DNA of 64,000 nucleotides from Streptomyces sp. NBC_00557 (GCF_036345995.1 NZ_CP107796.1:434001-498000), one strand, 5' to 3'. Shown: positions 37,301 to 49,992, counted from the first letter of the stretch. The notes: generated from the letters alone by a model not told the origin. Made by a program: numbers and translations.

Positions 37301-40300
37301 GCAGTGCCGGATGCAGGCCGAACCGCCGTGCGGCGTCCCGCTCCCCGTCGGGCAGGGCGACCTCGGCGTACACGTCGTCGCCGTGCCGCCATACGGCGCT
37401 CAGCGCACGGAACGCCGGACCGTACACCGGGCCGGCGCCGGCGGCGAGACGGTCGTACAGGCCGCCGACGTCGACGGGTTCGGCACCTGCCGGGGGCCAG
37501 TCGGCGAGCGGCGTCCGGGGCGGAACGGCGGTGGTGTCGGCGGGCGCGAGCAGCCCCTCGGCGTGGCGGGTCCACACGGTCTCGTCGTACGGCGTGCCGT
37601 CGGCGCCGGAGTAGACGGCGACGGGCCGGGTGCCGCGCGCGTCGGGTTCGCCGACGCGGACCTGGAGGCGGACCGCGCCGCGTTCGGGCACGGTCAGCGG
37701 CGTCTGCAGGGTGAGGTCGCGGACCTCGTCGCAGCCGACGTGGTCGCCCGCCTGGACGGCGAGTTCGAGGAAGGCGGTGCTGGGCACGACGGCGTGGCCG
37801 CCGAGCCGGTGGTCCGCCAGCCACGGCTGGGAGCGCAGCGACAGCCGTCCGGTGAGGACGACCGTGTCGCTGTCCGCGGCCCGCACCGCGGCGGCGAGCA
37901 GCGGGTGGCCGGTGGCGTCGAGCCCCAGCGCCGAGGCGTCACCGGAACCGGCGGGGACCTCGAGCCAGTAGCGGCGGCGCTGGAAGGCGTAGGTGGGCAG
38001 CGCGGTCCGCGGCGCCCGGGCCAGGACGGGCAGGACGCTCGTCCAGTCGACGTCCGCACCACGCGTGAACAGCGCGGAGACGGCCTCCAGCAGGGCGCGA
38101 GGCTCGGGACGGTCGTCGCGCAGCGCGGGCACGTGCAGGGCGTCCGCCAGGGCCGGGCAGGACGCGGCCAGGGTGGTCAGGGTGGAGTCGGGGCCGAGTT
38201 CCAGGCAGCGGGTGACGTGCTGGGCGCCGAGCGCGCTCACGCCGTCGGCGAAGCGCACCGCGTCCCGGACGTGCCGCACCCAGTACTCGGGGGAGGTCAG
38301 CTCCTCGGCGGTGGCGGGCTCCCCGGTGACGTCGGAGACGACGGGGATGCGGGGCGCGGCGTAGGAGAGGGTCTCGGCGACGGCACGGAAGTCGGCGAGG
38401 ACCGGTTCCATCAGCGGGGAGTGGAAGGCGTGGCTGACGCGCAGCCGCCGGGTGCGCCGGCCGAGCGCCTCGACGGCGGCGGTGATCTCCCGCACCGCGT
38501 CCTCGGTGCCGGACACCACGAGGGACAGCGGCCCGTTGACGGCGGCGATGCCGGCCTCGGCCTCGCGGCCGGCGAGCAGCGGCAGCACCTCCTCCTCCGA
38601 CGCCTGCAGCGACACCATCGCCCCGCCCTCGGGAAGGGCCTGCATCAGCCGGCCACGCGCCGCGACGAGCCGGCAGGCGTCCGACAGCGACCACACCCCG
38701 GCCACGTGCGCGGCGGCCAGCTCGCCGATCGAGTGCCCGAGCAGCACGTCCGGACGCACACCCCACGACTCCAGCAGCCGGAACAACGCCACTTCCAGCG
38801 CGAACAGCGCGGGCTGCGCGAACTCGGTCCGGTTCAGGGCCTCCTGGTCGTCACCGAACGCGATCTCCCGCAGTGGGCACGGCAGTTCGGGGTCCAGGTG
38901 AGCGCAGGCCGCGTCGAAGGCGTCGGCGAAGGCCGGGTAGGTGTCGTACAACTCGCGTCCCATGCCGATGCGTTGCGAGCCCTGACCCGCGAACAGGAAC
39001 GCGGTGCGGCCGTCGGTGAGCGCCGAGCCGACGACGGCGCCGGCCGCCGCCTCGTCCTGGGCGACCGCGCGCAGTCCGCGCAGCAGTTCGTCGCGGTCGG
39101 CGCCGAGGACGACGGCTCGGTGTTCGAACACCGAGCGGGTGCGGACGAGGGACGCGGCGACCTCGATCCCGGCGGCACCGGGGCGCGCCTCGACGAAGCC
39201 GGCCAGCCGCTCGGCCTGGGCGCGCAGCGCGGCACGGGTGCGGCCGGACACGAGCCAGGGCAGCAGGGGCGGCTCGGGGGTGAGAGCGGGGGACTCGTCG
39301 TCCGCGCCGGCCGGGGCGGGTTCCGGCTGCTCCAGGATCACGTGGGCGTTGGTGCCGGACACGCCGAACGCGGACACACCGGCGCGGCGGGGACGGCCCT
39401 CGAGCTGCGGCCAGGCGGTGTTCTCCGTCAACAGGGCGACGTCACCGGCCGACCAGTCGACGTGCGAGGAGGGCTCGTCGACGTGCAGAGTGCGCGGCAG
39501 CACGCCGTGCCGCATGGCGAGCACCATCTTGATGACACCGGCGACACCGGCGGCGGCCTGGGTGTGCCCGATGTTCGACTTCAACGAGCCCAGGTACAGA
39601 GGGTGTTCGCGGTCCTGGCCGTACGTGGCGAGGAGGGCCTGCGCCTCGATCGGGTCGCCGAGCGTCGTACCCGTGCCGTGGGCCTCCACCGCGTCCACGT
39701 CGGCCGGGGTCAGCCCGGCCGACGCCAGGGCGGCACGGATGACGCGCTGCTGGGCGGGCCCGTTGGGCGCGGTGAGGCCGTTGGACGCGCCGTCCTGGTT
39801 GACGGCCGAACCGGCGATCACCGCGAGCACGTCGTGCCCGTTGCGGCGGGCGTCGGAGAGCCGTTCGACGACGAGGACGCCGACGCCCTCAGCCCAGCCG
39901 GTGCCGTCGGCGTCGTCGGAGAACGCCTTGCACCGGCCGTCCGCCGCCAGTCCGCCCTGGGCGCTGAACTCGACGAACGCGCCCGGGTCGGCGAGCACGG
40001 TGACGCCGCCCACCAGGGCGAGGTCGCACTCGCCGGACCGCAGGGACTGCGCGGCCAGGTGCAGCGCGACGAGGGAGGAGGAGCAGGCGGTGTCGACGGT
40101 GACGGCCGGCCCCTCGAAGCCGAAGGTGTAGGCGACACGTCCGGAGACCACGCTGCCGGCGACGCCGGTCAGCAGCTGTCCGTCGAGTCCCTCGGGCACT
40201 TCGCGCAGTCCGGCGCCGTAGCCGGAGCTGCCGGCGCCGACGAACACGCCGGTACGGCTGCCGTGCAGCGAGTCCGGCCGGATCGCAGCGTGCTCCAGCG

Positions 40301-43300
40301 CCTCCCAGGACGCCTCCAGCAGCAGCCGCTGCTGCGGGTCGACGGCGAGGGCCTCGCGGGGCGAGATGCCGAAGAAGCCGGGGTCGAACTGCGCGGCGTC
40401 GGCGAGGAAACCGCCGGCGCGGGTGTGACTGCGGCCCCGGCGGGCACCGTCGCCGTCGCTTCCACCGTCGGTCGAGCCGTGGAGCGCGTCGAGGTCCCAG
40501 CCGCGGTCGGTGGGGAACTCCGAGATCGCGTCCGTCCCTTCGACGACCAGACGCCACAGGTCGTCCGGGCCGGTCACGCCGCCGGGCAGGCGGCATGCCA
40601 TGCCGACGACGACCACCGGGTCGTCCGTGGTCGAGGTGACCGGGACGGGCAGTCGTCCGGCGTCCTGCGTGCCGTGGTCGTCGGCGAACAGCTCTTGGTG
40701 CAGCAGGCGGGCCAGTGCGGCCGGCGTGGGGTGGTCGAAGACGAGGGTGCTGGGCAGCTTCAGACCGGTCTCGGCGGAGAGCCGGTTGCGCAGCTCGACT
40801 GCGGTCAGGGAGTCGAAGCCGAGGTCGCGGAAGGACCGGGTGGCCTCCACCGCGCCGACCCCGGTGTGCCCGAGTACGGCGGCGGCACCGCCGCGCACCA
40901 ACTCCAGCAGCTCACGCTCGCGTTCGGCGCCCGACAGACCGGCGAGCCGGTCGCGCAGGCCCGCACCGGCCGTGTCGCCGGAACCGGTGCCCGCGATCTC
41001 GATGGTGGCCGCCTGGGCTTCGGGTAGGCCGGTCAGCAGGGCGCTGGGACGCACGCTGGTGTAGGCGGGGGTGAACCGGGCCCAGTCCACGTCCGCGACG
41101 ACCACGACCGGCTCCGCGCCGGTGACCGCCCGGGCCAGGGCGTGGACCGCCCGCCGGGGTTCGAGTGCCATCAGTCCCCGGCGACGCAGCGCCGCCGTGG
41201 CCTCGGCGCCGGCCGCCATGCCGCCGTCGGCCCACGGCCCCCACGCCACCGACGTACCGACCAGCCCACGTGCACGACGTGCTTCGATCAGGCCGTCGAG
41301 GAAGGCGTTGGCCGCCGCGTAACCGGCCTGACCGCCACTGCCCCACACCCCGGCGATGGAGGAGAACACCACGAACGCGTCCAGCGCCCGCTCCCCCAGC
41401 ACCGCATCCAGATGCACGGCACCGGCCACCTTGCCCGCCCACACCTCGGCAAGCTCCTCGCCCGACATCTCCTCCAACGGCACGTTCACCACCGCACCGG
41501 CCGCATGCACGACCGCATCCACCGGATGCTCGGCGAGAAGAGCCTCCACCGCTTGACGGTCGGCCACATCACAGGCGGCGACCGTCACCCGCACGCCGGT
41601 GGCCGCCAGCTCGTCCCGCAGCTCGGCCGCGCCAGGCGCGTCGAGGCCGCGGCGGCTGACGAGCAGCAGGTGCTCGGCACCGTTCCCGGCCGCCCACCGG
41701 GCCACACGGGCGCCCAACGCGCCCGTACCACCGGTGATCAGCACCGTGCCCCGCGGCCGCCACACCGCCGCGTCCGCCCCGGTAGCGGGCACCCGCTCCA
41801 GCCGCCGCCCGAACACCCCCGACGCCCGCACCGCAACCTGATCCTCATCACCCGCACCGGCCAGCACGGAGGCGAGACGGCCGGCCGTACGGCTGTCGAT
41901 CACCGCGGGCAGGTCGATCAGGCCGCCCCAGCGGCCGGACGCCTCCAGCGCGGCCACGCGGCCGAGGCCCCAGACGGCGGCCTGGAGGGCATCCCCGGTG
42001 CCGTCGGACCGGCCGACCGACACCGCGCCTCGGGTGACGGCCCAGAGAGGTGCGGTCACGCCCGCGTCACCGAGAGCCTGGACGAGCTCGAGGGTGGCGG
42101 AGACGGCCGACGGGACCGCGTCGCTCGGGGCTTCGTCGGCGAGGGCGAGCAGGGAGACCACGCCCGCGACGGGCCGGACGGTTTCGAGACGCGCGGCCAG
42201 TTCGGCGCGGCCGGTCTCGTGGGTCAGCCGCTCCACCTCGGCGCCACGCGCGGTGAGCACGTCGATCACCGACCGCGCCCAGGCGTCGTCGACGTGCGCG
42301 GCCGGCTCCACCACCAGCCAGCGCCCGGAGAGGGCTGCGGAGGCGGGAACGTCCGCGAGGGGCCGCCAGCCGACGTGGTAGCGCAGGGCGTCCACATCGG
42401 CCTGTTCGCGCGTCCGGCGGCGCCAGGAGGTCAGGGCGGGCAGCACCGTGCCCACGACGTCCTGGTCCAGGTCCAACTCCCCGGCCAGCGACTCCAGGTC
42501 CTCCCGCTCGACCGCCTCCCAGAACCGGGCGTCGATCTCACCGCCCGTTCCGACGGCGGCCTTCGGCTGCGCGGGAGCCGGCCAGTACGTCTCGTGCTGG
42601 AAGGCGTACGTCGGCAGCTCCACCGGCTCCACGGCCGGGAACATTCGCGACCAGTCGGCCTCGGCGCCACGAGTGAACGCGGAGGCCACGGCGGACACGA
42701 CGGACACGGCTTCCGGACGGTCCTTGCGCAGTACCGGGACGAACAGCTTTCCGTCCCCGTCCGCCACACAGTCCTGACCGAGCGCCGTGAGGGTGCCGTC
42801 CGGACCGAGTTCCAGGAAGCGCACGGTGGCGTGCTCGTCGGCGAGGGTGCGGACGGCGTCGGCGTAGCGGACGGTGCGGCGGACGTGGTCCACCCAGTAC
42901 TCGGGGGAGGTGATCTCCTCGTCGCTCGCTGAGACACCGGTCACCGTGGACACGATGGGGAACTTGGGACGGTCGTACGACAGGCTCCGCGCGACCTTGC
43001 GGAACTCGGCGAGCATCGGCTCCATGAGCGGCGAGTGGAAGGCGTGGCTCACACGGAGAGCGGTGACCTTGCGGCCCTCGGCACGGAAGCGCGAGGCGAT
43101 CTCCTCCACGGCCTCTGCGGCTCCCGAAATCACCACCGCCTGCGGCCCGTTGACCGCAGCGATGCCCACCTGCTCACCGAGCAGGGGCAGCACCTCGTCC
43201 TCCGAGGCCTGCACCGCCGCCATCGCGCCACCGGCCGGCAGCGCCTGCATCAGCCGGCCGCGTGCCGCCACCAGACGGCACGCGTCCGCCAGCGACCACA

Positions 43301-46300
43301 CGCCAGCCACGTGCGCGGCGGCGATCTCACCGATGGAGTGACCCGCCAGCACGTCCGGTCGTACGCCCCAGGACTCCAGCAGCCGGAACAAGGCGACTTC
43401 CAGGGCGAACAGCGCCGGCTGGGCGTACTCGGTGCGATTCAGCGCGTCGGCGTCCTCACCGAAGACGAGCTCCCGCAGGGGACGCGGCAGTTCGGTGTCG
43501 AGGTGAGCGCATACGGCGTCGAAGGCGTCCGCGAACACGGGGTACTCGTCGTACAGCTCCCGGCCCATGCCCAGGCGTTGGGATCCCTGACCGGCGAACA
43601 GGAAAGCCGTACGACCGCCCTCACCGACGTTACCGACCATCGCACCGGCACCGGCCGGCTCACCGGCGGCGACGGACCGCAGGCCGCTGACCAGCTCGTC
43701 CCGGCCTGCGCCCCAGACCACGGCCCGGTGCTCGAACACCGACCGCGAGCGCACCAGCGCAGCACCCACCTCGACCGGTGACACCCCGGCCCGCTCGGTG
43801 ACGAACTCCGCCAGCCGCCCGGCCTGCGCCCGCAGCGCCTCACGGCTCCGCCCGGACACCACCCACGGCACCAACGACGGCACCGGGCCGCCCTCGACCC
43901 CGGCCCGAGGCTCCTGCTCGACCGGCTGCTCGAGGACGACATGGGCGTTGGTGCCACTCACGCCGAAGGCCGAGACGGCGGCGCGGCGCGGTCGGTCACC
44001 GTCGAGCGACCATTCCCGCTCCTCGGTGAGGAGTTCGACGGCTCCGGCGGACCAGTCGACGTGCGAGGACGGTTCCTCCACATGCAGCGTGCGCGGCAGC
44101 ACCCCATGCTGCATCGCCAGCACCATCTTCATGACACCCGCGACACCGGCAGCGGCCTGCGTGTGCCCGATGTTCGACTTCACCGAGCCCAGATACAGCG
44201 GGCGTTCGCGGTCCTGGCCGTAAGTGGCCAGCAGCGCCTGCGCCTCGATGGGGTCGCCGAGGGCGGTGCCGGTGCCGTGCGCCTCCACGGCGTCCACATC
44301 CGACGGCTTCAGTCCGGCGCTCGCGAGGGCCGCCCGGATCACCCGCTGCTGAGAGGGGCCGTTGGGTGCGGTGAGACCGTTGGAGGCGCCGTCCTGGTTG
44401 ACCGCGCTGCCCCGGACCACCGCCAGCACCCGGTGCCCGTTGCGGCGCGCGTCGGAGAGCCGCTCCACGACGAGGACGCCGACGCCCTCGCCCCAGCCCG
44501 TGCCGTCCGCGCCCTCCGCGAACGCCTTGCACCGCCCGTCCACCGCAAGCCCCCGCTGACGCGAGAACTCCACGAACGCGCCCGGCGTCGACATCACCGT
44601 CACACCACCGGCCAACGCCAGATCGCACTCACCGTTGCGCAGCGCCTGCACCGCCAGATGCAGCGCGACCAGCGACGACGAGCAGGCCGTGTCCACCGTC
44701 ACCGCCGGCCCCTCGAGCCCCAGCACGTACGACACCCGGCCCGACAGCACCGACGCCGCGTTCCCCGTGCCCACATGACCCTCGAAGTCCTCACCCGAGG
44801 CCAGCAGCACACCCGTGTAGTCCTGACCGTTCGTACCGGCGAAGACACCCGTACGACTGCCCCGCAGCCCCCCCGGAGCGATACCCGCCCGCTCCAACGC
44901 CTCCCACGACGTCTCCAGCAGGAGCCGCTGCTGCGGATCCGCCGCCAGCGCCTCCCGCGGACTCATCCCGAAGAACCCGGCATCGAAACGACCCGCACCG
45001 TCCAGGAAGGCGCCGACGTCGACCATGGTGGTTCCGGGTCGGGTGCCCTCCGGGTCGTACAGGGCGGACAGGTCCCAGCCGCGGTCGGCCGGGAAGGGAC
45101 CCACCGCGTCACCGCCCTCCGACAGCAGCCGCCACAACCCCTCCGGATCGCTCACCCGACCCGGGAAACGGCACGCCATCCCCACGATCACCACCGGATC
45201 GTCCGACACCGGCACGGCCACCGTGGACGACGGCTCCGCCTCTGCCAGCTCACCCAGCAGCTGCTCACGCAGATACCGCGCCAGCGCCACCGGCGTCGGA
45301 TAGTCGAACACCACGGTCGCGGCGAGACCGGAGACGCCCGTGAGGGTGACGAGGGTGTTGCGCAGCTCGACGGCGGTCAGGGAGTCGACGCCCAGGTCGC
45401 GGAAGGCACGCTCGGCGGTGACGGACTCGGGGTTCGGGTAGCCGAGGACGCCGGCGGCACAGGACTGGACGGTCTCCAGCAGGACGCGGTCCTGTTCGGC
45501 GGAGGTGAGTCCGGTCAGCCTGCCGAGGAGACCGGCGCGGTCGCCGGGCCCGGTGCGCTCAGCGGCGGCGGCGCCCGCGCCCTCGACGGCGGCCCGTGCC
45601 TCCGGCAGAGAGGCGATGAGCGGGCTGGGGCGTGTCGCGGTGAAGGCAGGGGCGAAGTCGGCCCAGTCGAGGTCGGCGACGACGACGGAGGGCGCAGGGC
45701 GGGCGACCGCGCGGGCGAGGACGTCCAGGGCGGCGGTGCCGGTGAGCGGGAGGACTCCGCCGCGCCGCATGCGGGCGACGGAGGCGCTGTCGTCGGCCAT
45801 GCCGCCGTCGGCCCACGGGCCCCACGCGATGGAAGTGGCGGTCAGTCCGGCCGCGCGGCGGCGCTCGGCGAGCGTGTCGAGGAAGGCGTTCGCCGCAGCG
45901 TAATTGCCCTGCCCGGCCGCGCCAATGCTGCCGGCGAAGGAGGAGAAGAGGACGAAGGCGTCCAGCTCACGGTCGCGGGTCAGCTCGTCCAGGTGCAGCG
46001 CACCGAGCGCCTTGGTCCGCAGGACGCCCGCGAACCGCTCCGGGGACAATGCGTCGATCACACCGTCGTCCAGGACACCCGCCGTGTGCACCACGGCATC
46101 CACCGGGTGCTCGGCAAGGACGTTCTCCACGGTGGCACGGTCCGCCACGTCACCCGCGATCACGCTCACCCGCGCACCGGCAGCCCGGAGTTCGTCCCGC
46201 AGATCGGCCGCGCCCGGCGCGTCGATGCCACGCCGGCTGACCAGCACCAGATGCTCGGCACCCTGCTCGGCGGCCCAGCGGGCCACCCGCGCGCCCAGCG

Positions 46301-49300
46301 CACCCGTCCCGCCGGTGACGAGGACCGTCCCGCGCGGCTGCCACGCGGTGGTGCCACCAGCCGAGGTGACGCGTTCGAGGCGGCGGCCGAACGCCCCGGA
46401 CGGGCGCACGGCGACCTGGTCCTCGTCGGCGGCGCCGCCGGCCAGCACGGAGACGAGCCGCTGTGCGGCGCGCCGGTCGAGGGTGTCGGGCAGGTCGATC
46501 AGACCGCCCCACCGGTCCGGGTACTCCAGCGCCGCCACCCGGCCCAGACCCCACACCGCACCCTGCACCGGATCCGGCGCACCGTCCGAACGGCCCACCG
46601 ACACCGCACCCCGCGTCACCACCCACACCCGGCCACCCACACCGGCGTCCCCGCACGCCTGCAGCAGCGCGGCGACGGTTCCGCAGACCTGGGCGGCGTC
46701 GGCGTCGGTCGTGGGCGTGACGAGGACGACGCCCGAGACGCCGTCGGCGGCCAGGTTCGTCAACTCGGCGGTGAGCGCGGTGCGTTCCGGGGTGGCGGGG
46801 AGTTCGAGAACCGTGGCTTCGGCTCCGCGCGTGGTGAGGGCCGTCCGCAGGGTGGCGGTGCGGTCGTCGCCGGTCGTTCCTTCGGGGACCAGGAGGAGCC
46901 ACCGGCCGGAGAGCGGGGTGTCGGAGGACGGGTCGAGCGGTTGCCAGTGCGGGCGGTACAGCCACCCGTCGGCGCGTGCGCGCTCCTGGCGGCGGCGCCG
47001 CCACGACGACAGGGCGGGGACGACTCCGTCCAGGGACTCCGGGGTGAGGCCGAGCGAGGCGGCGAGGGTGCCGAGGTCACCACGCTCCACGGCGTCCCAG
47101 AACTCGGCGTCGGCGCTGCCGGCGGCCGTTCGTGTGCCGTGCGTGTCGCTGCCGGTGGCGGGACGGCTGTGGTCCGCGAGCCAGTAGCGGCGGTGCCGGA
47201 AGGCGTAGGTGGGCAGGTCGACCCGCTGTCCGCCGGGCACGACGGCCGCCCAGTCGACGGGGGCGCCGTGGGTGTGGAGGCGGGCCAGCGCCGTGACGAC
47301 GGAGGCGGGCTCGTCGCGGTCCTTGCGCAGGGTCGCCGTGAACAGGGTCGCGTCACCGCCGCCCGTCTGCGTCGCGGCCTCGGGGGTGTTCTGGGCGAGC
47401 GCGGTGAGGGTGCCGTCGGGGCCCAGCTCCAGGTAGCGGGTGACGCTGCGGGCGGCGAGGGCGCGTACGGCGTCCGCGAAGCGGACGCTCTCGCGGACGT
47501 GGCGCACCCAGTACTCGGGCGAGCGCAGCTCCGCTGCGGTGGCGGTGGCGCCGGTGACGGTGGAGACGACCGGGAGGACGGGTTCCGCGTAGTCGAGGCT
47601 CTCGGCGACGGCCCGGAACTCGGCCAGCATCGGTTCCATCAGCGGCGAGTGGAAGGCGTGACTCACGCGCAGGGCGGTCGTCTTGCGACCTTGGTCGCGG
47701 AAGTGCGCGGCGATGCGCTTCACAACGTCCGCCGCTCCCGAGACGACCACGGCCTGCGGGCCGTTGACCGCTGCGATGCCCACCTGCTCATCCAGCAGCG
47801 GCAGCACCTCGTCCTCGGCAGCCTGAAGGGAGATCATGGCGCCGCCTTCGGGCAGCGCCTGCATGAGCCGGCCGCGCGCGGCGACCAGGCGGGTGGCATC
47901 AGCCAGCGACCACACCCCGGCCACGTGCGCGGCGGCGATCTCACCGATGGAGTGACCGGCGAGCACGTCCGGCCGTACGCCCCAGGACTCCAGCAGCCGG
48001 AACAGGGCCACTTCGAGGGCGAACAGGGCCGGCTGGGCGTACTCGGTGCGGTTGAGCAGCTCCGCGTCCTCGCCGAACACGATCTCGCGCAGACTGAACG
48101 GCAGTTCGGCGTCCACCGCGTCGAAGGCGGCGGCGAACACGGGGTACGTGTCGTACAACTCCTTGCCCATGCCGAGCCGTTGGGAGCCCTGCCCGGCGAA
48201 CAGGAAGGCCGTACGGCCGTCGGGCTGGGCGGTGCCGGTGACGATCCCGTCGGCGGGCTCCCCGTCGGCGAGGGCAGTGAGCCCTGCCACGAGATCGGCT
48301 TTTCCGGTGCCGATGACGGCGGCGCGGTACGGCAGCGCGGAACGGTGGGCGGCGAGCGACCAGGCGAGGTCGAGCGGGTTGATGTCGGGACGTTCCCGCA
48401 GGCGGGCGAGGAGACGGGTGGCCTGGGCGGGCAGGGCGTCCGGGGTGCGGGCGGACAGCACCCACGGCAGTACGCGCTCACCGGCGGGCGTCGTGGCAGC
48501 CTCACGGCCCTCGTCGGACCGGGTGCCCTCGGGGCCTTCCTCGCGTGGCGCTTCCTCCAGGACGGCATGGGCGTTGGTTCCGCTCACACCGAAGGCGGAC
48601 ACGGCGGCGCGGCGCGGCCGGCCGTCGTACGACGGCCACTCCCGGGCCTCGGTGAGGAGTTCCACCGCACCGGCCGACCAGTCCACGTGCGAGGACGGCT
48701 CCTCCACATGCAACGTGCGCGGCAGCACCCCGTGCTGCAACGCCAGCACCATCTTGATCACACCCGCCACACCGGCGGCGGCCTGCGTGTGCCCGATGTT
48801 CGACTTCACCGACCCCAGCCACAACGGCCGTTCACGGTTCTGCCCATACGTCGCGATGAGCGCCTGCGCCTCGATGGGGTCGCCGAGAGTGGTGCCGGTA
48901 CCGTGCGCCTCCACCGCGTCCACGTCGGCGGGAGTGAGCCCGGCCCCGGCGAGCGCCTGCCGGATCACCCGCTGCTGCGACGGACCATTGGGCGCCGTAA
49001 GACCGTTGGAAGCGCCGTCCTGATTGACCGCGCTGCCCCGGACCACCGCCAGCACCCGATGCCCATGACGGCGCGCATCCGACAGCCGCTCCACCAGCAG
49101 CATGCCCACGCCCTCGGACCAGCCGGTACCGTCCGCGCCCTCCGCGAACGCCTTGCACCGACCATCCGCCGCAAGCCCCCGCTGCCGCGAGAACTCCACA
49201 AAGACGCCCGGCGTCGACATCACGGTCACACCGCCGGCCAGCGCCAGATCGCACTCACCGTTGCGCAGCGCCTGCACCGCCAGATGCAACGCCACCAGCG

Positions 49301-49925
49301 ACGACGAACAGGCCGTGTCCACCGTCACCGCGGGGCCCTCGAGCCCCAGCGCGTATGACACACGGCCGGAGACCACCGACGTGGAGTTGCCGGTGAGCAG
49401 GTGGCCGCGCACGTCGTCGGGGACGTCGGTGAGCCCGGCGCCGTACTCCTGGTTGCTGGCGCCGACGAACACACCGGCGCGGCCGCCCCGCGCCGACTCG
49501 GGGTCGATGCCCGCGTGTTCGAACGCCTCCCAGGACGTCTCCAGCAGCAGCCGCTGCTGCGGGTCCATGGCGACCGCCTCGCGGGGCGAGATCCCGAAGA
49601 AGGCGGCGTCGAAGTCCCCGGCACCGGTCAGGAAGCCGCCCTCCCGGGCGTAACTCCCGTCCTGGCGGCGGGAGTCCGGGTCGTACAGGGCCTCGACGTC
49701 CCAGCCGCGGTCGGTGGGCCATGCGGAGATGGCGTCCACCCCGTCGGACAGGAGCTGCCAGTAGTCCTCGGGGGACCGCACCCCGCCGGGGAAGCGGCAG
49801 CTCATTCCGACGATCGCAATGGGCTCGTCCCCACGCGACTCCAGCTCCTGAAGCCGGCGCCGCGTCTCGGCGAGGTCGGCGGTGACCCACTTGAGGTAGT
49901 CCCGGAGCTTGTCTTCATTCGCCAT
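25377..49925 (-). CDS. Modular type I polyketide synthase B (5 modules, 8182 aa)
   Basis: The protein begins with a typical coiled-coil docking helix ([14 protein letters not shown]...) and ends with a docking tail ([16 protein letters not shown]). The ATG at 49925 is chosen because the family starts here. The frame is open further upstream, but that stretch overlaps the end of PKS A in another frame and encodes nothing PKS-like. Modules by residue: B1 1-1574 KS-AT-KR-ACP; B2 1575-3100 KS-AT-KR-ACP; B3 3101-4436 KS-AT-DH-ACP; B4 4437-6017 KS-AT-KR-ACP; B5 6018-8182 KS-AT-DH-ER-KR-ACP. KS cysteines are at 206, 1748, 3281, 4611 and 6191. Four ATs are malonyl type; B4 is methylmalonyl type. It should accept the chain from PKS A and pass it to PKS C, whose GTG start lies 36 nt beyond the stop. 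The outstanding oddity is B3, which has no ketoreductase. Confidence 0.97.
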   Translation of the reverse strand: MANEDKLRDYLKWVTADLAETRRRLQELESRGDEPIAIVGMSCRFPGGVRSPEDYWQLLSDGVDAISAWPTDRGWDVEALYDPDSRRQDGSYAREGGFLTGAGDFDAAFFGISPREAVAMDPQQRLLLETSWEAFEHAGIDPESARGGRAGVFVGASNQEYGAGLTDVPDDVRGHLLTGNSTSVVSGRVSYALGLEGPAVTVDTACSSSLVALHLAVQALRNGECDLALAGGVTVMSTPGVFVEFSRQRGLAADGRCKAFAEGADGTGWSEGVGMLLVERLSDARRHGHRVLAVVRGSAVNQDGASNGLTAPNGPSQQRVIRQALAGAGLTPADVDAVEAHGTGTTLGDPIEAQALIATYGQNRERPLWLGSVKSNIGHTQAAAGVAGVIKMVLALQHGVLPRTLHVEEPSSHVDWSAGAVELLTEAREWPSYDGRPRRAAVSAFGVSGTNAHAVLEEAPREEGPEGTRSDEGREAATTPAGERVLPWVLSARTPDALPAQATRLLARLRERPDINPLDLAWSLAAHRSALPYRAAVIGTGKADLVAGLTALADGEPADGIVTGTAQPDGRTAFLFAGQGSQRLGMGKELYDTYPVFAAAFDAVDAELPFSLREIVFGEDAELLNRTEYAQPALFALEVALFRLLESWGVRPDVLAGHSIGEIAAAHVAGVWSLADATRLVAARGRLMQALPEGGAMISLQAAEDEVLPLLDEQVGIAAVNGPQAVVVSGAADVVKRIAAHFRDQGRKTTALRVSHAFHSPLMEPMLAEFRAVAESLDYAEPVLPVVSTVTGATATAAELRSPEYWVRHVRESVRFADAVRALAARSVTRYLELGPDGTLTALAQNTPEAATQTGGGDATLFTATLRKDRDEPASVVTALARLHTHGAPVDWAAVVPGGQRVDLPTYAFRHRRYWLADHSRPATGSDTHGTRTAAGSADAEFWDAVERGDLGTLAASLGLTPESLDGVVPALSSWRRRRQERARADGWLYRPHWQPLDPSSDTPLSGRWLLLVPEGTTGDDRTATLRTALTTRGAEATVLELPATPERTALTAELTNLAADGVSGVVLVTPTTDADAAQVCGTVAALLQACGDAGVGGRVWVVTRGAVSVGRSDGAPDPVQGAVWGLGRVAALEYPDRWGGLIDLPDTLDRRAAQRLVSVLAGGAADEDQVAVRPSGAFGRRLERVTSAGGTTAWQPRGTVLVTGGTGALGARVARWAAEQGAEHLVLVSRRGIDAPGAADLRDELRAAGARVSVIAGDVADRATVENVLAEHPVDAVVHTAGVLDDGVIDALSPERFAGVLRTKALGALHLDELTRDRELDAFVLFSSFAGSIGAAGQGNYAAANAFLDTLAERRRAAGLTATSIAWGPWADGGMADDSASVARMRRGGVLPLTGTAALDVLARAVARPAPSVVVADLDWADFAPAFTATRPSPLIASLPEARAAVEGAGAAAAERTGPGDRAGLLGRLTGLTSAEQDRVLLETVQSCAAGVLGYPNPESVTAERAFRDLGVDSLTAVELRNTLVTLTGVSGLAATVVFDYPTPVALARYLREQLLGELAEAEPSSTVAVPVSDDPVVIVGMACRFPGRVSDPEGLWRLLSEGGDAVGPFPADRGWDLSALYDPEGTRPGTTMVDVGAFLDGAGRFDAGFFGMSPREALAADPQQRLLLETSWEALERAGIAPGGLRGSRTGVFAGTNGQDYTGVLLASGEDFEGHVGTGNAASVLSGRVSYVLGLEGPAVTVDTACSSSLVALHLAVQALRNGECDLALAGGVTVMSTPGAFVEFSRQRGLAVDGRCKAFAEGADGTGWGEGVGVLVVERLSDARRNGHRVLAVVRGSAVNQDGASNGLTAPNGPSQQRVIRAALASAGLKPSDVDAVEAHGTGTALGDPIEAQALLATYGQDRERPLYLGSVKSNIGHTQAAAGVAGVMKMVLAMQHGVLPRTLHVEEPSSHVDWSAGAVELLTEEREWSLDGDRPRRAAVSAFGVSGTNAHVVLEQPVEQEPRAGVEGGPVPSLVPWVVSGRSREALRAQAGRLAEFVTERAGVSPVEVGAALVRSRSVFEHRAVVWGAGRDELVSGLRSVAAGEPAGAGAMVGNVGEGGRTAFLFAGQGSQRLGMGRELYDEYPVFADAFDAVCAHLDTELPRPLRELVFGEDADALNRTEYAQPALFALEVALFRLLESWGVRPDVLAGHSIGEIAAAHVAGVWSLADACRLVAARGRLMQALPAGGAMAAVQASEDEVLPLLGEQVGIAAVNGPQAVVISGAAEAVEEIASRFRAEGRKVTALRVSHAFHSPLMEPMLAEFRKVARSLSYDRPKFPIVSTVTGVSASDEEITSPEYWVDHVRRTVRYADAVRTLADEHATVRFLELGPDGTLTALGQDCVADGDGKLFVPVLRKDRPEAVSVVSAVASAFTRGAEADWSRMFPAVEPVELPTYAFQHETYWPAPAQPKAAVGTGGEIDARFWEAVEREDLESLAGELDLDQDVVGTVLPALTSWRRRTREQADVDALRYHVGWRPLADVPASAALSGRWLVVEPAAHVDDAWARSVIDVLTARGAEVERLTHETGRAELAARLETVRPVAGVVSLLALADEAPSDAVPSAVSATLELVQALGDAGVTAPLWAVTRGAVSVGRSDGTGDALQAAVWGLGRVAALEASGRWGGLIDLPAVIDSRTAGRLASVLAGAGDEDQVAVRASGVFGRRLERVPATGADAAVWRPRGTVLITGGTGALGARVARWAAGNGAEHLLLVSRRGLDAPGAAELRDELAATGVRVTVAACDVADRQAVEALLAEHPVDAVVHAAGAVVNVPLEEMSGEELAEVWAGKVAGAVHLDAVLGERALDAFVVFSSIAGVWGSGGQAGYAAANAFLDGLIEARRARGLVGTSVAWGPWADGGMAAGAEATAALRRRGLMALEPRRAVHALARAVTGAEPVVVVADVDWARFTPAYTSVRPSALLTGLPEAQAATIEIAGTGSGDTAGAGLRDRLAGLSGAERERELLELVRGGAAAVLGHTGVGAVEATRSFRDLGFDSLTAVELRNRLSAETGLKLPSTLVFDHPTPAALARLLHQELFADDHGTQDAGRLPVPVTSTTDDPVVVVGMACRLPGGVTGPDDLWRLVVEGTDAISEFPTDRGWDLDALHGSTDGGSDGDGARRGRSHTRAGGFLADAAQFDPGFFGISPREALAVDPQQRLLLEASWEALEHAAIRPDSLHGSRTGVFVGAGSSGYGAGLREVPEGLDGQLLTGVAGSVVSGRVAYTFGFEGPAVTVDTACSSSLVALHLAAQSLRSGECDLALVGGVTVLADPGAFVEFSAQGGLAADGRCKAFSDDADGTGWAEGVGVLVVERLSDARRNGHDVLAVIAGSAVNQDGASNGLTAPNGPAQQRVIRAALASAGLTPADVDAVEAHGTGTTLGDPIEAQALLATYGQDREHPLYLGSLKSNIGHTQAAAGVAGVIKMVLAMRHGVLPRTLHVDEPSSHVDWSAGDVALLTENTAWPQLEGRPRRAGVSAFGVSGTNAHVILEQPEPAPAGADDESPALTPEPPLLPWLVSGRTRAALRAQAERLAGFVEARPGAAGIEVAASLVRTRSVFEHRAVVLGADRDELLRGLRAVAQDEAAAGAVVGSALTDGRTAFLFAGQGSQRIGMGRELYDTYPAFADAFDAACAHLDPELPCPLREIAFGDDQEALNRTEFAQPALFALEVALFRLLESWGVRPDVLLGHSIGELAAAHVAGVWSLSDACRLVAARGRLMQALPEGGAMVSLQASEEEVLPLLAGREAEAGIAAVNGPLSLVVSGTEDAVREITAAVEALGRRTRRLRVSHAFHSPLMEPVLADFRAVAETLSYAAPRIPVVSDVTGEPATAEELTSPEYWVRHVRDAVRFADGVSALGAQHVTRCLELGPDSTLTTLAASCPALADALHVPALRDDRPEPRALLEAVSALFTRGADVDWTSVLPVLARAPRTALPTYAFQRRRYWLEVPAGSGDASALGLDATGHPLLAAAVRAADSDTVVLTGRLSLRSQPWLADHRLGGHAVVPSTAFLELAVQAGDHVGCDEVRDLTLQTPLTVPERGAVRLQVRVGEPDARGTRPVAVYSGADGTPYDETVWTRHAEGLLAPADTTAVPPRTPLADWPPAGAEPVDVGGLYDRLAAGAGPVYGPAFRALSAVWRHGDDVYAEVALPDGERDAARRFGLHPALLDAALQPLGLGVPAGLDDGLLLFAWQRATLHADGAGTLRVRLTRTGENTLTLLAADTSGRPVLTVDSLRLRPVAAEQAPADSAHRPDSAPAQTRTDSAPAPARARRRRAADDSGDAAQGGGLVDRLDGRSPAERQRVLLDLVRRTAAAVLNYADVDEVEPGRVFKDLGFASLTAVELRNRLSADLGVLLPATLVFDHPTPLALAAHLDTELFGAATDSAAPVTARARLDDDPIVVVGMACRYPGGITSPEELWELVANRGDGISPFPTDRGWDLAKLYHPDPDNPGTCYAREGGFLHNASHFDPGFFGISPREALAMDPQQRLLLETSWEALERAGIDPASRRGSLTGVFAGVTYQDYVGILGAAKDSFEGYIGTGNSPSVLSGRIAYALGLEGPALSVDTACSSSLVALHLAVQSLRQGECDLALAGGVTVMSTPGSLIEFSRQRALAEDGRCKPFSADADGASWAEGAGMVVLERLSDARRHGHPVLAVVQGSALNQDGASNGLTAPNGPSQQRVIRAALAAGGLTPADVDAVEAHGTGTTLGDPIEAQALIAVYGQDRPADRPLWLGSLKSNIGHAQAAAGVGGVIKMVMALRHGVLPATLHAETPTREVDWSAGTVRLLEEAVPWPETGRPRRAGVSSFGMSGTNAHVILQQAPDAPAEDTARETGGDHTAAALPLVPAPLSARTPDGLRAQAGRLLAHLREHPGAHLADLGLSLATTRTAFEHRAVVLAADLDGLERGLRDLAEDRMVSDVVRGTDRRGTGPVLVFPGQGAQWPGMGRELLDTAPEFARRIAECEEALAPWVDWSLTAALRGGPDAPDLDRVDVVQPVLWAVMVSLAHLWRAHGVEPAAVVGHSQGEIAAAVVAGALSLQDGARVAALRSKAITAIAGDGGMMSVPLPAGQVRPRLERFGDRLAVAAVNGPGSVVVSGAADALDELFAELTGEGVQARKVAVDYGSHSAHVEPLRGPVLDALTGLEPRPAEIPFRSSVTGDWLDDDTVLDAAYWYTNLRETVRFEDAVRGLLAAGHRTFIEVSPHPVVAFGLRETIEDAAADAVVLGTLRRDQGGHERFLTSLAEAHAHGVHVDWHTVFAGTGARRVDLPTYAFQRTRFWPELRDDLADTAAGPGADVSDEVESRFWRTVEEEDLDALTATLDLGGDTPLREVLPALSSWRRSSREQSTVDGWRYTVGWTPLTQDTAGAPPAGTWLLAVPAAGHPLADATRQALTGHGVPVRVVTVDGAAPGSDRTGLAALLTDALTGTGDQHALTADDLGGILSLLALDETPHRDHPSVPAGLAGTLALLQALGDLGIAAPLWCATRGAVAVTGAEHVLSAPQALVWGLGRVAALEHSDRWGGLIDLPADLDRRAGDRLCALLARPDGEDQTAVRASGTYGRRLHRAPLAGATPPGEPWRPRGTVLVTGGTGAVGGHVSRWLASLGADHLLLTSRRGADAPGAAELRDELTALGAGRVTIAACDVTDRDALRDLLDTIPDDQPLDAVLHVAGHLDDGVIDALDAGRMDPVLRTKATAAVHLHELTAGMDLSAFVLFSSTSGTISGPGLGNYAPGNAFLDALAARRRAEGLPATAVAWGHWADGGMGEGAVGERLRRYGVYDMQPELACQALQQALDHDETYLAVTDIGWERFAPAFTGSRPSALLRDLPDAQRALAPAHGTTSGQNAADAFGADAADGPALVRHLAGLSGAERADAVLDVVRGYVATVLGYPGPEAVEPTRAFSDLGFDSLSAVELRNGMNRITGLRLPATLVFDHPNCAELARMLLAELGDTTGDDDRLPAPAGPAASAANGDDPIVITAMSCRFPGGADSPEEFWRLLADGADAIAPFPADRGWDVDNLYHPDPDHPGTCTAREGGFLRDMAGFDPAFFGVSPREALAMDPQQRLLLELAWEAFERAGIDPTTLRGSRTGVFAGTNGNDYTPLLVASGEDVGGHLGTGNAASIVSGRVSYVLGLEGPAVTVDTACSAALVALHLAVQALRAGECDLALAGGVTVMSTPGLFLDFSRQRGLASDGRCKAFSDAADGAGFSEGAGLVLVERLSDARAAGRRVLAVVAGSAVNQDGASNGLTAPNGPSQQRVIRQALASAGLKPADVDAVEAHGTGTSLGDPIEAQAILATYGQDRDRPVWLGSVKSNIGHTQAAAGIAGVIKMVLALQHGMLPRTLHAEQPSSHVDWSAGAVELLGDHVAWPRTDGRARRAGVSSFGLSGTNAHVVLAEPPAEEAPEEVTSDTGGLIPWVVSGRTAAALRDQAGRLAECVTGDENLAVAGVASSLVRSRSLFEHRAVVWGTGREDLVRALEAVASGEEAVNAVTGSARRDVRTAFLFAGQGSQRLGMGRELYEAYPVFADAFDAACAHLDTELPRPLREIVFGEDQETLNRTEYAQPALFALEVALFRLLESWGVRADVLAGHSIGEIAAAHVAGVWSLADACRLVAARGRLMQALPAGGAMVAVQASEDEVLPLLEDDERVGIAAVNGPRAVVVAGAAEAVEQVAAHFRAQDRKVTALRVSHAFHSPLMEPMLADFRKVAESLAYERPKLSFVSTVTGGAVTVEELTSPDYWVRHVRQAVRYADAVQVLAEQGVGRFVELGPDGTLTALAQGCLDEPEASVLVPVLRKDRSEADTLVGALARLHVDGAGVDWAARLPATAPVPLPTYAFQRRRYWPNLTGVTLGDLGSAGLGSAEHPLLGAAVRVAGSEEALFTGRLSLRTHPWLRDHAVTGTVLFPGTGFLELALCAAGQLGYDRVEELTIAAPLVVPERTGRLVQVRVGAPDDADTRTLEIYSRAEDALDTDPWTLNASGSLVTGPSPADPGAADLTAWPPPNAEPVSVADFYDRFAEAGFAYGPVFRGLRAVWRRGEEVFAEVGLPDEHERLAGDFGIHPALLDSALHAMMFVSLAEAGRGRLPFSWSGVSLRASGARALRVRMVQAGPEAVALELADPAGGNVASVESLLLRQVSGDLAARAGSDGHRESLFQVDWTRLTAPETTAVAAAVIGDADLLPGAAVHPALEELPAQVPATVLFPVPVARAAAGVPDAVRAVTSRVLDAVRAWLDDDRFEGSRLVVVTEGGVALDAGAPDPALAAVWGLVRAARAEAPDRFALVDTDGTDASRTALAAALACGEPEVALRDGDLYAPRLGRVPADDGLTVPAGESAWHLDSTEKGTLDNLALLPFPEAAADLTEGQVRIAVRAAGLNFRDVLNALGMYPGEAGLLGGEGAGVVTEVGPGVTGLAVGDRVMGMFPGSFGPVAVADARTVIRIPAGWSFAQAASVPIVFLTAYYALTDLGSLQAGERVLVHAAAGGVGMAATQLARHFGAEVFGTASAGKWGTLRELGLDDEHIASSRDTGYEAAFLAATDGEGMDVVLDSLAGEFVDASLRLLPRGGRFLEMGKTDVRDPEAVACEHAGVLYRAFDLWEAGPERIGQMLADLVELFEAGVLKPLPVTCWDVRRAPDAFRHLSQARHVGKVVLTVPAPLDPEGTVLVTGGTGGLGALVARHLVTEHGVRHLLLASRRGAEAPGAAELVSQLGEWGAQVEVAAVDVADRDQLAAMLATVPAAHPLTAVVHTAGVVDDGVVSALTSDRLARVLRPKADAVAHLHELTCDADLAAFVVFSSVAGTFGSAGQANYAAANAFLDAFAAGRRAAGLPAVSLAWGAWAPGTGMTAELSEADLRRMARGGMRPLSAEQGLRLLDEAGLATMAAPAHRALLLPVDLDLKALRAHAEAVPPLLRGLVRAPARKAAGTAAGAHTEPQDLGARLAALAPADREQYLVDLVCAQAAATLGHASADEIEPDQAFKELGFDSLTAVELRNRLAAATRLRLPATLVFDHPTPTVLAGHLLEQITLPEETPGTRQADGPATGTTAAPLLAELDRLEAAFAAATIGGDDHATITSRLQRLTAKWQELATKGSGAGHDNGTGSGRSGAALADVDDGELDSVETADELFDLIDKELGMS
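26699..27690 (-). repeat. ER-KR block of B5 nearly identical to C2 (partner 15440-16431)
   Basis: About 1 kb covering the ER and the start of the KR matches C2 at an offset of 11259 bases, with long runs of identical bases including synonymous sites. Confidence 0.85.
29276..30056 (-). repeat. AT block of B5 nearly identical to D2 (partner 2140-2920)
   Basis: About 780 bp of AT and post-AT linker matches D2 at offset 27136. It ends abruptly at the AT N-terminal part, where B5 reads [20 protein letters not shown] and D2 reads [16 protein letters not shown]. Confidence 0.85.
31875..36617 (-). other. PKS module B4: KS-AT(methylmalonyl-type)-KR(B2-type)-ACP
   Basis: KS about 36617-35350 (Cys4611), AT about 35010-34130, KR about 33060-32500, ACP with Ser5954 (GFDSLSAVE). 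The AT is of the methylmalonyl family: [19 protein letters not shown] and YGSHS (Tyr5167), where the canonical motif is YASHS. The KR has [11 protein letters not shown] plus Pro five residues and Asn one residue before the catalytic Tyr ([12 protein letters not shown]), the B2 signature linked with epimerised alpha-methyl products. Predicted output: alpha-methyl beta-hydroxy unit next to the B3 ketone. Confidence 0.88.
36618..40625 (-). other. PKS module B3: KS-AT(malonyl)-DH-ACP, lacking a ketoreductase
   Basis: KS about 40625-39350 (Cys3281), AT about 39010-38160 (GHSIGEL, HAFH), DH about 37950-37080, then directly an ACP about 36925-36680. The DH retains [10 protein letters not shown] (HxxxGxxxxP, His4039) and the LLDAALQ aspartate motif. 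There is no Rossmann TGGTGxxG motif or KR catalytic Tyr/Asn between DH and ACP. Instead there is an Ala/Pro/Asp/Arg-rich linker containing a short tandem repeat. The ACP motif is GFASL (Ala4378, Ser4379) instead of GFDSL. At 1336 residues the module is about 190 shorter than B2. The KS also carries a Gly/Asp-rich insertion ([15 protein letters not shown]) near its N-terminus. Without a KR the beta-ketone should persist, leaving the DH without its normal substrate. An alternative is a KR acting in trans. Confidence 0.9.
37003..37045 (-). repeat. Short tandem repeat in the B3 DH-ACP linker
   Basis: A 16-bp exact direct repeat occurs at 37003-37018 and 37030-37045, 27 bp apart (nine codons), encoding two TDSAPA-type units. 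It sits exactly where a KR would be expected in this module. Confidence 0.8.
40960..41857 (-). repeat. Near-identical KR block of B2 (partner 50513-51410 in A3)
   Basis: Second copy of the A-type KR block (offset 9553), with the same internal break. Confidence 0.85.
44153..44985 (-). repeat. Near-identical KS block of B2 (partner 53718-54550 in A3)
   Basis: Second copy of the A3 KS block (offset 9565). It lies within a wider similarity of the bimodule B1-B2 to A2-A3. Confidence 0.85.
45204..49925 (-). other. PKS module B1: docking helix-KS-AT(malonyl)-KR(B-type)-ACP
   Basis: N-terminal coiled coil at residues 1-35. KS about 49870-48570 (Cys206), AT about 48220-47380 (GHSIGEI, HAFH), KR about 46345-45800 ([30 protein letters not shown], so LDD and N148 without P144, B1-type), ACP with Ser1515 in GVDSL. 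The KS and KR are close copies of A2. Predicted output: malonate unit with a beta-hydroxyl. In the proposed product this hydroxyl is correctly spaced to close a six-membered hemiketal on the ketone left by B3. Confidence 0.9.
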
Positions 49926-49992
49926 TGGAACTTGCCCCATACGTTGTTGGCGGTAGGAACGGTTCGGCCTGCTGCGGCTGCGACGCCGGCGT
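49926..49992 (-). other. 67-nt spacer between PKS A and PKS B
   Basis: This holds no gene. On the coding strand a GGGG run lies about 9 nt before the chosen ATG of PKS B and is the only plausible ribosome-binding sequence. A second in-frame ATG lies 15 nt upstream (49940) with no purine-rich sequence before it. I see no terminator hairpin or promoter-like element, consistent with read-through from A into B. Confidence 0.6.

Larger units (their letters stand above)
40626..45203 (-). other. PKS module B2: KS-AT(malonyl)-KR(A-type)-ACP
   Basis: KS about 45203-43930 (Cys1748), AT about 43625-42770 (GHSIGEI, HAFH), KR about 41760-41220, ACP about 40910-40715 (Ser3039, GFDSL). The KR is A1-type: no LDD, Trp in [15 protein letters not shown], Gln instead of His three residues before the catalytic Tyr. 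The KR core is virtually identical in DNA to that of A3, but the C-terminal part of the KR and the ACP diverge. Predicted output: malonate unit with a hydroxyl of configuration opposite to B1. Confidence 0.9.
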
